Below, in pieces: positions 1-8,133 of a stretch of 64,000 nt of DNA. Location of the stretch: contig NZ_QJSP01000023.1 of the NCBI RefSeq assembly GCF_003217475.1, positions 19,390 to 83,389 of the forward strand, written 5' to 3'. The position numbers were made by a program, and so were the translations under genes. The notes beneath the pieces are model-generated. The model searched no databases. It saw only the letters and a list, made by a program, of their open reading frames with translations, and had not been told where the DNA came from. The stretch's first letter is position 1; each line of letters begins with the position of its first letter. Origin of the DNA: Williamsia limnetica. Its GTDB lineage: Bacteria > Actinomycetota > Actinomycetes > Mycobacteriales > Mycobacteriaceae.

Positions 1-39
1 CCGCATAAAGGCTCTATCAGGACGGCGAAAGGCGACGGT

Positions 40-750
40 GTGATTGAAGGCAGCAGCAATGGCATTCATCTGACCATCGCGAATCTTGTTCGTGAGATGC
101 ATGATTCGTTGAAGAGCAGTGATCTGGACGCGACCCTCGCATCGATCACCGCGGGAGCCGTCGATTATGTCGACGGCGCCCAGTTCGCGGGCATCCTCAT
201 GGTCGACAAACGCAAGAAGACGACAGAATCGGTGGCCGTCACAGATCCTGTCGTCGAGCAACTCGATGCCATACAGACGCGTGTCGGCGAGGGCCCGTGC
301 CTGGAGGCGGCGTGGGAACACGACATCGTGCGACTCAACGACTTCACCGACGAGCCGCGCTGGCCTGCGTTTGTTGCCGAGACCGTTGCCCGGACGTCAG
401 TGCGGTCGAGCATGAGTTTCGAGCTCTACAGCAGCGACAGCACCCTCGGGGCTCTGAATCTCTTCTCTGAACACGACAATGCGTTCTCCGCCGAGGCCGA
501 AGAGGTCGGCAGGGTCTACGCGACGCATGCTGCGCTGGTCCTGCAACGCGCACGCGAGAAGGAGAACTTCAACAGCGCACTCGCCAGCCGTGATGTGATC
601 GGGCAGGCAAAGGGCATGATCATGGAACGTTTCGACATCGACAGCATCGCTGCGTTCGAACTGCTGCGAAAGCTGTCGCAGGAGTCCAACACCCCGGTCA
701 AAGAGCTGGCCCTACAACTCGTGGCACGAGATCACCCAGAGAGCGATTGA
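40..750 (+). CDS. GAF-ANTAR domain antiterminator regulator
   Basis: The 236-residue product has a GAF sensor fold over roughly residues 15-170 (GEGPCLEAA and the LGALNLFS strand are typical). An ANTAR RNA-binding domain follows at about residues 178-228, with the hallmark [12 protein letters not shown] and the LRKLSQESN helix. Proteins of this type sense a small molecule or redox signal and relieve transcription termination by binding paired hairpins in mRNA leaders; that role comes from the family, not from this locus. The start used is a GTG at 40. The gene begins close to the window edge, so an upstream start cannot be excluded. Its 3' end overlaps the convergent phoU-like gene by 19 bases. 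No ANTAR-target double hairpin was identified nearby. Confidence 0.85.
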   Translation: MIEGSSNGIHLTIANLVREMHDSLKSSDLDATLASITAGAVDYVDGAQFAGILMVDKRKKTTESVAVTDPVVEQLDAIQTRVGEGPCLEAAWEHDIVRLNDFTDEPRWPAFVAETVARTSVRSSMSFELYSSDSTLGALNLFSEHDNAFSAEAEEVGRVYATHAALVLQRAREKENFNSALASRDVIGQAKGMIMERFDIDSIAAFELLRKLSQESNTPVKELALQLVARDHPESD

Positions 751-1412
751 GGCGGGGAATCAGCAGTGCGGTCCGGTGGAAGGCCGGTCGCCTGGAACAC
801 CACGCGGCGGCCGATGAGGACCGCGTGATCAGCGAACCGTTCGTAATAGCGGCCCAGTAGCGTCACATCGACTCCGGCGCCGATCCCGTGGTGCCACGTC
901 CGGTCGGTCAGCACCGTGAACAGGTGCTGGTGCAGCTCGTCCATACGATCGTCATCCACCTGAAGCCGACGCGCGTCATCCACGTTCTGGCTCGCCAGGG
1001 CTGCACCCGCGGTGCGGGCCATGGTGACCGCCACCGCGCCCATGTCGGCGAACGACGACTCGACCTCCGGAGGCAGCGCGCGCATCGGATGCCTGCGGCG
1101 CGCGACCTTGGCCACGTGCAGGGCGAGGGCGCCCATCCGGTCGATGTCTGCCACCACTTGAAATGTCGTCACGATGGACCGAAGATCGCCGGCGACGGGT
1201 GCCTGGCGGGCCAGCAGCCCGAACGCCCGTTCTTCAGCCATCGCAGACATGGCCCTGATGTGTTCGTGATCGCTGATGACGTGCTCGGCGACAGCCAGAT
1301 TCGCGGTGAGCAGCGCCTCCGTGGAGCGTTCCATCGCTGTCCCGGAGAGTTCGCACATACGCGCGAGAAGAGCGTTCAGCTCCGACATCTGCGCGTAGTA
1401 GGCAGTCCTCAT
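732..1412 (-). CDS. phoU: PhoU family phosphate-signalling regulator
   Basis: The 226-residue all-helical protein carries the two PhoU repeats. The first is about residues 10-100, with the [13 protein letters not shown] segment and [19 protein letters not shown]. The second is about 110-205, with [13 protein letters not shown] and the [16 protein letters not shown] metal-binding helix. PhoU proteins damp the Pho regulon by acting on PstSCAB and the PhoR sensor kinase at the inner face of the membrane. Length matches actinobacterial PhoU/PhoY proteins. No pst genes are adjacent, as is common for the stand-alone actinobacterial copies. The 3' end overlaps the convergent GAF-ANTAR gene. Confidence 0.9.
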   Translation of the reverse strand: MRTAYYAQMSELNALLARMCELSGTAMERSTEALLTANLAVAEHVISDHEHIRAMSAMAEERAFGLLARQAPVAGDLRSIVTTFQVVADIDRMGALALHVAKVARRRHPMRALPPEVESSFADMGAVAVTMARTAGAALASQNVDDARRLQVDDDRMDELHQHLFTVLTDRTWHHGIGAGVDVTLLGRYYERFADHAVLIGRRVVFQATGLPPDRTADSPPQSLSG

Positions 1413-1572
1413 CGCGCTCAGCCGCGCCGCTTCGTGCCGGTGGAAGACGTGGTCAAGGCTGCTCCTTCGATGTGCATCCGCTACTGGTCACTGCGGGTTT
1501 ACCCAGGACAGCGGCGTTCTACACCTGCTGTGGGTATCGTCGAGCGATGGCACTCGACGACGCGACCATGGC

Positions 1573-2490
1573 GTGCTGGCCGAGTTGGCCAAGGATGCCG
1601 GCCCGCCCATCCATCAGCTCTCCCCGGTGCAGGCCCGCGCCGTGGGCGGCGCGCTGGCCGCTCTGAGCGGCGGTGGTCCCGATCTGCACGCTGTGCGAGA
1701 GGACACCATCGCCGCCGACGACGGGTATCGGATTCCCGTACATGTATTCAGCCCGTCCGAGAACAGCCGCGGCGTCATCGTCTACTTTCACGGCGGAGGG
1801 TGGGTCATCGGTTCGATCGCGCATTACGACACCCTGGCCAGAACGCTCGCTGCCGAAACCAATTGCGTAGTGGTGCTGCCGGATTATCGCCTTGCTCCGG
1901 AGCACGTCTATCCCACAGCCGTCCGTGACGCCTGGGATGTCACCAATTGGACTGCGGCGAGTTGGCCGACGGAACCCTTGATCGTTGCGGGCGACAGCGC
2001 GGGTGGCAACCTCGCAGCCGTGGTCGCCCAACGCGCTGTCGCCGAAGGCGGACCCGCGATGGTCCTGCAGGTTCTCTGCTACCCGGTGACCGACCATCAC
2101 TTCGACACCGCAAGCTATCTCGATCCGGCGAACAAACTACTGCTGGACCGCGACCTGATGATGTGGTTCTGGGATCAGTACGCGCCCGATCCTGCCACCA
2201 GGGCCAATCCGGATGCCTCACCGTTGCAAGGAGATCCGACCGGAACGCCGCGGGCGCTGGTGCTCCTTGCCGAGCACGATGTGCTGCGCGACGAGGGGCA
2301 AGCGTACGCCGTCGCGCTGGCCGAATCGGGAGTTCCGGTGACCATGACCATCTTCGACGGCCAGATGCACGGGTTCTTTCAGTTGGTCAATGTGCTCCCG
2401 GGCGCGAACCTCGCCGTGCGTGCGGTCGGAAACGAGGTGCGCTCGGTGATCGGCGGCCCTGTGGTCGAGATGCAAGCGCCGCCTGCGTGA
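1573..2490 (+). CDS. Alpha/beta hydrolase, HSL-family (family IV) esterase, apparent N-terminal frameshift
   Basis: This is a cytosolic-type carboxylesterase of the hormone-sensitive-lipase family. It has the oxyanion motif HGGGW, the nucleophile elbow GDSAGG, the catalytic Asp in LLAEHDVLRDEG and the catalytic His in GQMHGFF. The open frame begins at a GTG at 1573, but the family N-terminus is present just upstream in another frame: ATG at 1547 reads MALDDATMA, and after one missing base near 1571-1573 it would continue VLAELAKDAGPP. The joined sequence is what relatives show. The gene is therefore either frameshifted or carries a one-base error, and its real start is probably 1547. The substrate is unknown. 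The next gene, an oxygenase, follows after about 75 bp. Confidence 0.85.
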   Translation: MLAELAKDAGPPIHQLSPVQARAVGGALAALSGGGPDLHAVREDTIAADDGYRIPVHVFSPSENSRGVIVYFHGGGWVIGSIAHYDTLARTLAAETNCVVVLPDYRLAPEHVYPTAVRDAWDVTNWTAASWPTEPLIVAGDSAGGNLAAVVAQRAVAEGGPAMVLQVLCYPVTDHHFDTASYLDPANKLLLDRDLMMWFWDQYAPDPATRANPDASPLQGDPTGTPRALVLLAEHDVLRDEGQAYAVALAESGVPVTMTIFDGQMHGFFQLVNVLPGANLAVRAVGNEVRSVIGGPVVEMQAPPA

Positions 2491-2564
2491 CTTAGGGTGG
2501 CTCTGCAGCGGAACGCGTCCACAACTGACTCGATGTCGACACGCGTCTCGCGAGGAGTTCGGAT

Positions 2565-3614
2565 ATGCCAACCTCATCGTTCGCCGTTCCCATAGTGGAC
2601 ATTTCGCCCTACGTCGGAGACGGTGGTGATGTGGCCCGCGCGGAGGTCGCGGCCAAGATCGATTCTGCTTGCTCCGACGTCGGTTTCATCCAGATCCTGG
2701 GACATGGGATCGGCGTTGACGTTCTGGACGGGTTCACTGCAGCCATGGACGCCTTCTTCGCGCTACCGCTGGAGACGAAGAAGGCCTATCGGACCCCGCC
2801 AAGGATCAACCGGGGGTATGCCCCACCGAAGACCGAGTCTTTGTCCCTGAGCCTGGGTATCGAATCGGCGAACCGGATGAACGATTTCTTCGAGGCATTC
2901 AACGTCGGCGTCGAGGCCTCAGCCCATCCCGAGTACACGCTGCCGGCGGACGACTACGCTGAAAACCTCTGGCCGGCAGAAGTTTCTGGCTTCGAGCAAG
3001 GAGTGTCCGCGTACTTCGCGGAGGCAGCCAGGGTGGCTCGCACGCTCACGCGGATCTTTGCGGATGCACTCGAGCTAGGCCCCCACTTCTTCGAGAGCTT
3101 CACCGACCATTCGCTCGACGTGCTCAGGATGAACAATTACGCCTTGCCGCCCGGCGAGATCGAGATCGACGGCGAGCTGACCGGCATGGGCCCTCACACC
3201 GACTACGGCATCGTCACGGTGCTCTGGGCCGATCAGGTCGCCGGCCTGCAGGTGCTCGGGCATGACGGCAGCTGGAACGACGTATCGCCGGTGGATGGGG
3301 CGCTGCTGGTGAATCTCGGAGATCTGATGGCTCGGTGGACGAACGAGCGGTGGATGTCGACCGTGCACAGGGTGAAGCCTCCGATTGTCGACGGGAGCAT
3401 CAAGCGCCGCAGGTCTGCTGCCTACTTCCACGACGGCAACATCGATGCGATTATCACTACGCTGCCCTCGTGTGTGGGGGCCGGTAGCAAATACCCACCC
3501 GTGACGGTGGCCGATCACATCGCCGGAAAGCTCGCGGGCTCCCGTGCAGGGGTTGCCAACTCGGCTGCGCAGCGCGAGGCCGACCGGGTGAGGACCGCGG
3601 CAGCCGGCGCGTGA
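2565..3614 (+). CDS. 2-oxoglutarate/Fe(II) oxygenase, isopenicillin N synthase-like
   Basis: The 349-residue protein begins with a DIOX_N-type segment (PIVDISPY, then GFIQILGHGI). It continues into the double-stranded beta-helix core with the iron ligands His211 and Asp213 (PHTDYG) and His268 (STVHRV). The 2-oxoglutarate-binding Arg-x-Ser follows in KRRRSAAYFH. The family couples 2-oxoglutarate decarboxylation to hydroxylation or oxidation of small molecules; the substrate cannot be read from the sequence. A GAGGAG ribosome site lies before the ATG at 2565. It follows the esterase on the same strand and may be cotranscribed. It converges with corA. Confidence 0.85.
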   Translation: MPTSSFAVPIVDISPYVGDGGDVARAEVAAKIDSACSDVGFIQILGHGIGVDVLDGFTAAMDAFFALPLETKKAYRTPPRINRGYAPPKTESLSLSLGIESANRMNDFFEAFNVGVEASAHPEYTLPADDYAENLWPAEVSGFEQGVSAYFAEAARVARTLTRIFADALELGPHFFESFTDHSLDVLRMNNYALPPGEIEIDGELTGMGPHTDYGIVTVLWADQVAGLQVLGHDGSWNDVSPVDGALLVNLGDLMARWTNERWMSTVHRVKPPIVDGSIKRRRSAAYFHDGNIDAIITTLPSCVGAGSKYPPVTVADHIAGKLAGSRAGVANSAAQREADRVRTAAAGA

Positions 3615-3624
3615 CGACGATCGG

Positions 3625-4620
3625 TCATAGCCAGTCTCGACGTTTGAAGACGACATACAGCGTGGTGACCGTCAGCGCGATGATGATGGAGCTGGTGATG
3701 AAACCGCCACTGTGATCGAACCCCGGAAACGGGACATTCTGGCCGTAGAAGCCGGTGACGGCCGTGGGAACCGCAATGATCGCCGCCCAGCCGGTGAGCT
3801 TTTTCATCACGGTGTTCAGCCGGGCGTCCTGGAGGGACAGGTTCGTCTCGAACAGCGACGTGATCATGTCGCGTAGCGATTCGGTCCATTCGGTGGCTCG
3901 TAGGACGTGGTCATAGAGGTCGGTGAAGTTCGGGTCGAGCTCGCTGGGTGCCTTGTTCTCGAGTCGGCTGCGCTGAATCATCGACACCACCTCGCGCATC
4001 GGCATCACCACCCGCCGGAGCGACACCAGGTCTTTGCGGAGTTGATAGGTGCGCTGCTGGAGTTCACTGCCCCTGCGTCTGTCGTCGAAGAGCAGGTTTT
4101 CCAGGTCCTCGATACTGTCGTCGAGCTTTTGCACGGCATCGAAATGGCCGTCGACCACCACGTCGAGCAACCCGTGGGTCAGGGCGCCCACCCCGTGTTG
4201 CTGCCCGCCCATCTGGTCCCAGCGCTCGAGCACCTGGTTCATGTCGAACTCGTCGGACAGGCGAACGGTGATCAGTGCATTGTGTTTGATGAACATGGAG
4301 ATCCGGTGGGTCTGGATCGCGTCGCCGCGCTGTGATTCGCCGGCATCGGGATCCATATCGACCGCGTACACCGTGATGAACTTATGGGTCGGATAGGACG
4401 TCGCCTTCACCCGTTCAGCTGCTGCGAGTGCATCCTCTACCGCAAACGTGTTCAGGTCGAGTTCGGTGGCGAGTTGCGATAGGGCTTCGTGGCTGGGATT
4501 GACCAGGTCCGCCCATATCAGGAGGTCTTTGTCGTCGATGCAATCGGAGACCATGCCGAGGTTGAAACCGTCTTGCAATTCACCATGTCGCCAGATGCGG
4601 CCCTGCACGTTTTCGGTCAC
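3625..4620 (-). CDS. corA: CorA-family Mg2+/Co2+ channel
   Basis: The protein has the CorA layout: a soluble N-terminal alpha/beta domain, a long helical stalk (about residues 150-260, rich in E, D, R and Q) and two C-terminal membrane helices. The pore signature between the helices reads YGQN (in VTGFYGQNVPFPG) where most CorA proteins have YGMN, a variant also known in some homologues. A basic tail (FKRRDWL) ends the protein. The frame is open up to an ATG at 4728, but the upstream 36 residues look non-coding; the GTG at 4620, starting VTENVQGR, gives a normal CorA N-terminus of 331 residues. It should mediate Mg2+ or Co2+ uptake across the cytoplasmic membrane. Confidence 0.87.
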   Translation of the reverse strand: MTENVQGRIWRHGELQDGFNLGMVSDCIDDKDLLIWADLVNPSHEALSQLATELDLNTFAVEDALAAAERVKATSYPTHKFITVYAVDMDPDAGESQRGDAIQTHRISMFIKHNALITVRLSDEFDMNQVLERWDQMGGQQHGVGALTHGLLDVVVDGHFDAVQKLDDSIEDLENLLFDDRRRGSELQQRTYQLRKDLVSLRRVVMPMREVVSMIQRSRLENKAPSELDPNFTDLYDHVLRATEWTESLRDMITSLFETNLSLQDARLNTVMKKLTGWAAIIAVPTAVTGFYGQNVPFPGFDHSGGFITSSIIIALTVTTLYVVFKRRDWL

Positions 4621-5020
4621 TGTCCCATCGTGCCATCGGAGCTGTCCACAGGTCTTGCGTCGGTGGTCGCATGGCGTCAGGCCATGAAAGCTACGACGAC
4701 ATGGAGATTCGCCATACCGGGACGTCAAGGCGGGTCAGTGCAGCTCAGTGCCTCTCGATGTACATATTTTCGTGCATTGCTGATGCCTGGGAGTTGGCGC
4801 GCGATATTTAAATCGTTGACTTTTGATATTTTTAAGCGTTCAATTCGAATCAGCGGCCTGTAACGACAGTTGATTTTCCAAGCCTGGGAAATGTCTTTAC
4901 AGTCCAGGCGATTCAGGCTCGCGGGGGCTCCTCAGTTTGCTCGGATGGACGTGAACGGTGACTGGCCGATCGACGGCGCAATCATTGATCTGCTGAGCAC
5001 AAGATTGGCGTGGTTGCTAC
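4621..5020. other. Intergenic divergent promoter region, AT-rich core
   Basis: About 400 bp separate the divergent corA and ice-binding-like genes. The centre (about 4795-4865) is strikingly AT-rich for this genome, with runs such as ATATTTAAATCG and GATATTTTTAAGCG. That suits a promoter or an H-NS/Lsr2-type binding stretch, but no convincing -10/-35 pair or gene was recognised. Confidence 0.4.
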
Positions 5021-6271
5021 ATGCGACGAGCCCTGCAATTCCAACTACTTTCTGATTTCAACCGCCGAAGACGTGGCATGCAGGCGATCTCGGCCGCATC
5101 TGTCCTCGCAGTGTGTGTCGCGGGCGCAGCGATGGGAAATGGCATTGCGGCTGCAGAGCCCCTCGATCCGGGCTTGGCCACAGCGAGCAGCTTTGGAGTG
5201 CTCGCAGCGGCGTCCATCACGAACACCGGTGCCACCACGGTCACCGGCGACATCGGGACGTCGCCGGGTACCGCAATCGACGGCGGCATCGGCTACAGCG
5301 GTGAGCGGTACTCCGCCGGCCCGGTGCCTCTGCTCGCGCAGAACGATGCGCGGGCCGCGTACACCAATCTTGCCGGCCAAGAGCCGAAGCAGGCGCAGCC
5401 CACCGAACTGGGCGGATTGACACTGAAATCGGGTGTCTACAACAACGCTACGAGTTTTCAGATAACCGGAACTCTCACCCTTGACGCCGAGGGCGATCCC
5501 AACAAGGTCTTCGTCTTCCAGGCCGGCACCTCGACCCTGATCACCGCATCCGGTAGCAGGGTGTCGATGATCAACGGCGCGCAAGCGTGCAACGTCTTCT
5601 GGCAGGTGGGCACCGAGGCAACCCTCGGGACGGATTCGGTCTTTGTCGGCAATCTGTTTGCCCAGGCCTTGATCGCGGCACAGACGCGCGCGGTCATCGA
5701 TGGTCGACTGATCTCGCTCGGGGCGGGTCTCACCCTCGACACCAACACGATCAGCCGGTCGGCGTGTGTGACGGGGCCGACGACAACGACGACCGTTCCC
5801 ACGACGACGACGGAGCCGACCACCACGACTCCGCCCACCACGACTCCGCCCACCACCTCGACGACGGTTCCGACTGTCGTGACGCCGCCGGTTCCGGTGA
5901 TCCCGGGACTGCCCAGTATTCCGGGACTGCCCAGCATCCCGGGACTCCCGGGTCAGCCGGGAGGGCCAGGAGGACCGGGTCAACCGGGAACACCGGGTCA
6001 ACCGGGAACACCGGGCGGGCCGGGCACCCCAGGGCAGCCAGGTACCCCGGAACAGCCGGGCACCCCAGGACAGCCGGGTTCGCCGGGCGAAGAGGGACCG
6101 CAAGGTCAGGGGGGTGGCAAGGAAGGCCCGATCACCACGCCGCAAGCTCCGTCCCCGGGCAACCAGGTTCCGAACGTTCCGCGCGGATCGGTCGACACCG
6201 GTGACGGCAGCACGAGCCTCGTCGCCGCGTGGGCTCGCCAACTGGACTTCGCCGTCTCGACGTCGGCGTAG
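5021..6271 (+). CDS. Secreted ice-binding-like (DUF3494) protein with collagen-like tail
   Basis: The 416-residue protein starts with a basic stretch and a signal peptide ending near GIAAAEP. Residues about 45-240 form a DUF3494/ice-binding-like beta-helix domain: FGVLAAASITNTGATTVTGD, LTLKSGVYN, VFVFQAG, SRVSMINGAQACNVFWQVG, and the closing LISLGAGLTLDTNTI. A Thr/Pro linker (TTTTTVPTTTTEPTTTT) and a collagen-like Gly-X-Y tract (about residues 300-365, GQPGTPG units) follow. The C-terminus contains SVDTGDGS, which resembles an atypical sorting motif but lacks a clear membrane helix. Its stop codon overlaps the start of a class F sortase, so the pair probably forms a surface-display unit. In non-polar bacteria the domain is usually an adhesin rather than an antifreeze; that is inference. 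Confidence 0.8.
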   Translation: MRRALQFQLLSDFNRRRRGMQAISAASVLAVCVAGAAMGNGIAAAEPLDPGLATASSFGVLAAASITNTGATTVTGDIGTSPGTAIDGGIGYSGERYSAGPVPLLAQNDARAAYTNLAGQEPKQAQPTELGGLTLKSGVYNNATSFQITGTLTLDAEGDPNKVFVFQAGTSTLITASGSRVSMINGAQACNVFWQVGTEATLGTDSVFVGNLFAQALIAAQTRAVIDGRLISLGAGLTLDTNTISRSACVTGPTTTTTVPTTTTEPTTTTPPTTTPPTTSTTVPTVVTPPVPVIPGLPSIPGLPSIPGLPGQPGGPGGPGQPGTPGQPGTPGGPGTPGQPGTPEQPGTPGQPGSPGEEGPQGQGGGKEGPITTPQAPSPGNQVPNVPRGSVDTGDGSTSLVAAWARQLDFAVSTSA

Positions 6272-6942
6272 TGACATCGCTGCAGGTCCCCGTCGCCCAT
6301 ACCGGGCGGCGGGGACGCAGGCAACTGTTGGTGCTCTGCGCATTTCTCGCTTCGATGGCTTTGGTGCTCACCGGCTGTGGCGGCGGCGACCAGTTCTCCG
6401 CAAACTCGCCGACATCGGCTCTGACGTCGCAGAGTCCCGCCCCGACAGCCGACTCGGTGCAGCGCGTAGCAACCGGCCCCGCCGGACTGGTCAAATCCAC
6501 GCCCACCCGCATCGAAATTCCCTCCATAGGGGTGGATTCGAAGTTGATGGGCCTCGGGCTCGATCAGACCGGCGCCATGCAGGTGCCGCCCGGCGGCTTT
6601 CCCGCCGGTTGGTACACGGGCGCCCCGACCCCCGGTGAAGACGGCCCCGCAGTGATTGCGGGACACGTGGATTGGGACGGTGAGCCAGGCGTCTTCTTCG
6701 ATCTCCGGAACGTCGAAGAGGGTGCCGCGATCTCGGTCACCCGGCAGGACGGCACGGTCGCACAATTCGAGGTCACCCGGGTCTCGGCGTTCGCCAAAGC
6801 CGAATTCCCGACAGACCTGATCTACGGCAGTCTCGACTATCCCGGGCTGCGGCTGATCACCTGCGGAGGGGCGTTCGACGAGAGCGCCGACAGCTACGAC
6901 GACAACATCGTCGCCTTCGCCACCCTGGTCGGGAGCCGCTGA
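6271..6942 (+). CDS. Class F-like sortase, predicted lipoprotein/membrane anchored
   Basis: The start chosen is the GTG at 6271, overlapping the upstream stop codon (TAGTG); the frame is also open to a GTG at 6229. A basic N-terminus and hydrophobic segment end in LVLTGC, a good lipobox. The sortase domain (about residues 70-223) has IPSIGVDSKL, the catalytic His in IAGHVDW and the catalytic Cys in LRLITCGGAF. In class F sortases the catalytic Arg lies about nine residues after the Cys; here that region reads DESADSYDDNIV and contains no Arg, so catalysis may be altered. The likely substrate is the collagen-like protein encoded immediately upstream. Confidence 0.8.
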   Translation: MTSLQVPVAHTGRRGRRQLLVLCAFLASMALVLTGCGGGDQFSANSPTSALTSQSPAPTADSVQRVATGPAGLVKSTPTRIEIPSIGVDSKLMGLGLDQTGAMQVPPGGFPAGWYTGAPTPGEDGPAVIAGHVDWDGEPGVFFDLRNVEEGAAISVTRQDGTVAQFEVTRVSAFAKAEFPTDLIYGSLDYPGLRLITCGGAFDESADSYDDNIVAFATLVGSR

Positions 6943-6946
6943 GATC

Positions 6947-8035
6947 TCAGTGGTCGACCGAGAAGCCTGACCGGATCTCGTGGCGCTGCGAGGCCAGTTC
7001 GACGAGGCGGTCGATGAGTGCGGGGTAGCTCAGTCCGGATGCTTCCCACAGTTTGGGGTACATCGATGCCGGAGTGAATCCGGGAATCGTGTTGACCTCG
7101 TTGAGGAGCCAGCCGCGTCCGCCTTCTTCGTAGAAGAAATCGACTCGAGCCATGCCCGAGCAGCGCAGCGTACTGAAAGTGGCGGCGGCGAGTTCTCGCA
7201 CCCGATCCGAGTCCTCGGGGGGCAGATCGGCCGGTATCACCAGTGCTGCAGCACCGTTGACGTACTTGTCCGCGTAATCGTAGAAGTCCGACCCCGGCCG
7301 GATCTCGCCGGCGACGGAGGCTTCTGGGGTCAGGTTGCCGAGCACCGCGACCTCGATCTCGCGTGCGGTGACCGCTTCCTCGATCACGAGGACTTCGTCG
7401 TAACGCAGGGCGAGATCGATGGCCTCGGCGAGTTCGGCTGCGTCATGCGCCTTGGAAATGCCCACGGATGAACCGAGATTGGCCGGCTTGACGAAGACGG
7501 GCAATCCGAGCTCGGCGATGGTGCGCTCGACGAGCTGAGCCCTCTCGCCGGTGCCGGCGCGGAACTCGATCCATCGACATTGAGGAATCCTGGCCTGGGC
7601 GGCAACGACTTTGGTCATCGCCTTGTCCATACACAGGGCTGACGAGAGCACGCCGCTGCCCACGTAGGGGACTCCGGCCAGCTCGAGCATCCCCTGGACG
7701 GTTCCGTCCTCCCCGTGTGGCCCGTGCAGAAGAGGCAACACGACCGTGGGTCGGTTGTCGGTGCCGGCGATTTCCAGCAGAGGCTCCACTTCCGTACCAG
7801 CGGGTTCGAGAGCATCGGGTAGCGCAGGTGTCGCCTCGGCAAGGGCGGCGATCGCCTTGTCGTTGCGGATCCACGTACCGTCCCTGGTGATGCCGACGGG
7901 GATCAGGTCGTATTTGGTCCGGTCTGCTGCCGCGAGCACGTGAGCAGCGGTAACGCACGACACATCGTGTTCGGCGGACGCGCCACCGAAGAGGACCAGG
8001 AGCCGCAGACGGCCATCACTTGCGGGTTCTGACAT
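6947..8035 (-). CDS. ddl: D-alanine--D-alanine ligase
   Basis: This is an ATP-grasp ligase that makes D-Ala-D-Ala for peptidoglycan in the cytoplasm. Visible motifs are the N-terminal LVLFGGASAEHDVS, HGPHGEDGTVQG, the ATP-binding VFVKPANLGSSVGISKA, the metal-site LNEVNTIPGFT and the C-terminal SMYPKLWEASGL. The ATG at 8035 (MSEPASDGRL) gives 362 residues, the usual Ddl length; an upstream in-frame start at 8053 adds only six residues. It is divergent from a MurF homologue, whose substrate is the Ddl product, so the two may share a control region of about 100 bp. Confidence 0.95.
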   Translation of the reverse strand: MSEPASDGRLRLLVLFGGASAEHDVSCVTAAHVLAAADRTKYDLIPVGITRDGTWIRNDKAIAALAEATPALPDALEPAGTEVEPLLEIAGTDNRPTVVLPLLHGPHGEDGTVQGMLELAGVPYVGSGVLSSALCMDKAMTKVVAAQARIPQCRWIEFRAGTGERAQLVERTIAELGLPVFVKPANLGSSVGISKAHDAAELAEAIDLALRYDEVLVIEEAVTAREIEVAVLGNLTPEASVAGEIRPGSDFYDYADKYVNGAAALVIPADLPPEDSDRVRELAAATFSTLRCSGMARVDFFYEEGGRGWLLNEVNTIPGFTPASMYPKLWEASGLSYPALIDRLVELASQRHEIRSGFSVDH

Positions 8036-8133
8036 GGCCGACACGATACCCACTGACTCTCACAGAGCCCCCGCGGTCGTCGTGGAGAGGTTCGGGGTGT
8101 GCCCAGACGGGTGACGGACGGTAGCGTCGACGC

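Noticed and set aside
888..1928. Plus-strand open frame over the phoU gene
   Set aside because: Mirror-frame composition, no domain; the minus-strand PhoU repeats are unambiguous.
5890..6100. Short repeated units that could suggest a CRISPR array or minisatellite
   Set aside because: The repeats are in frame and encode Gly-X-Y collagen-like units within the surface protein; there are no unique spacers of constant length.
5045..6343. Minus-strand open frame of 432 residues opposite the ice-binding-like protein
   Set aside because: Arg-rich antisense translation of the collagen-like repeats, with no domain and no start context.
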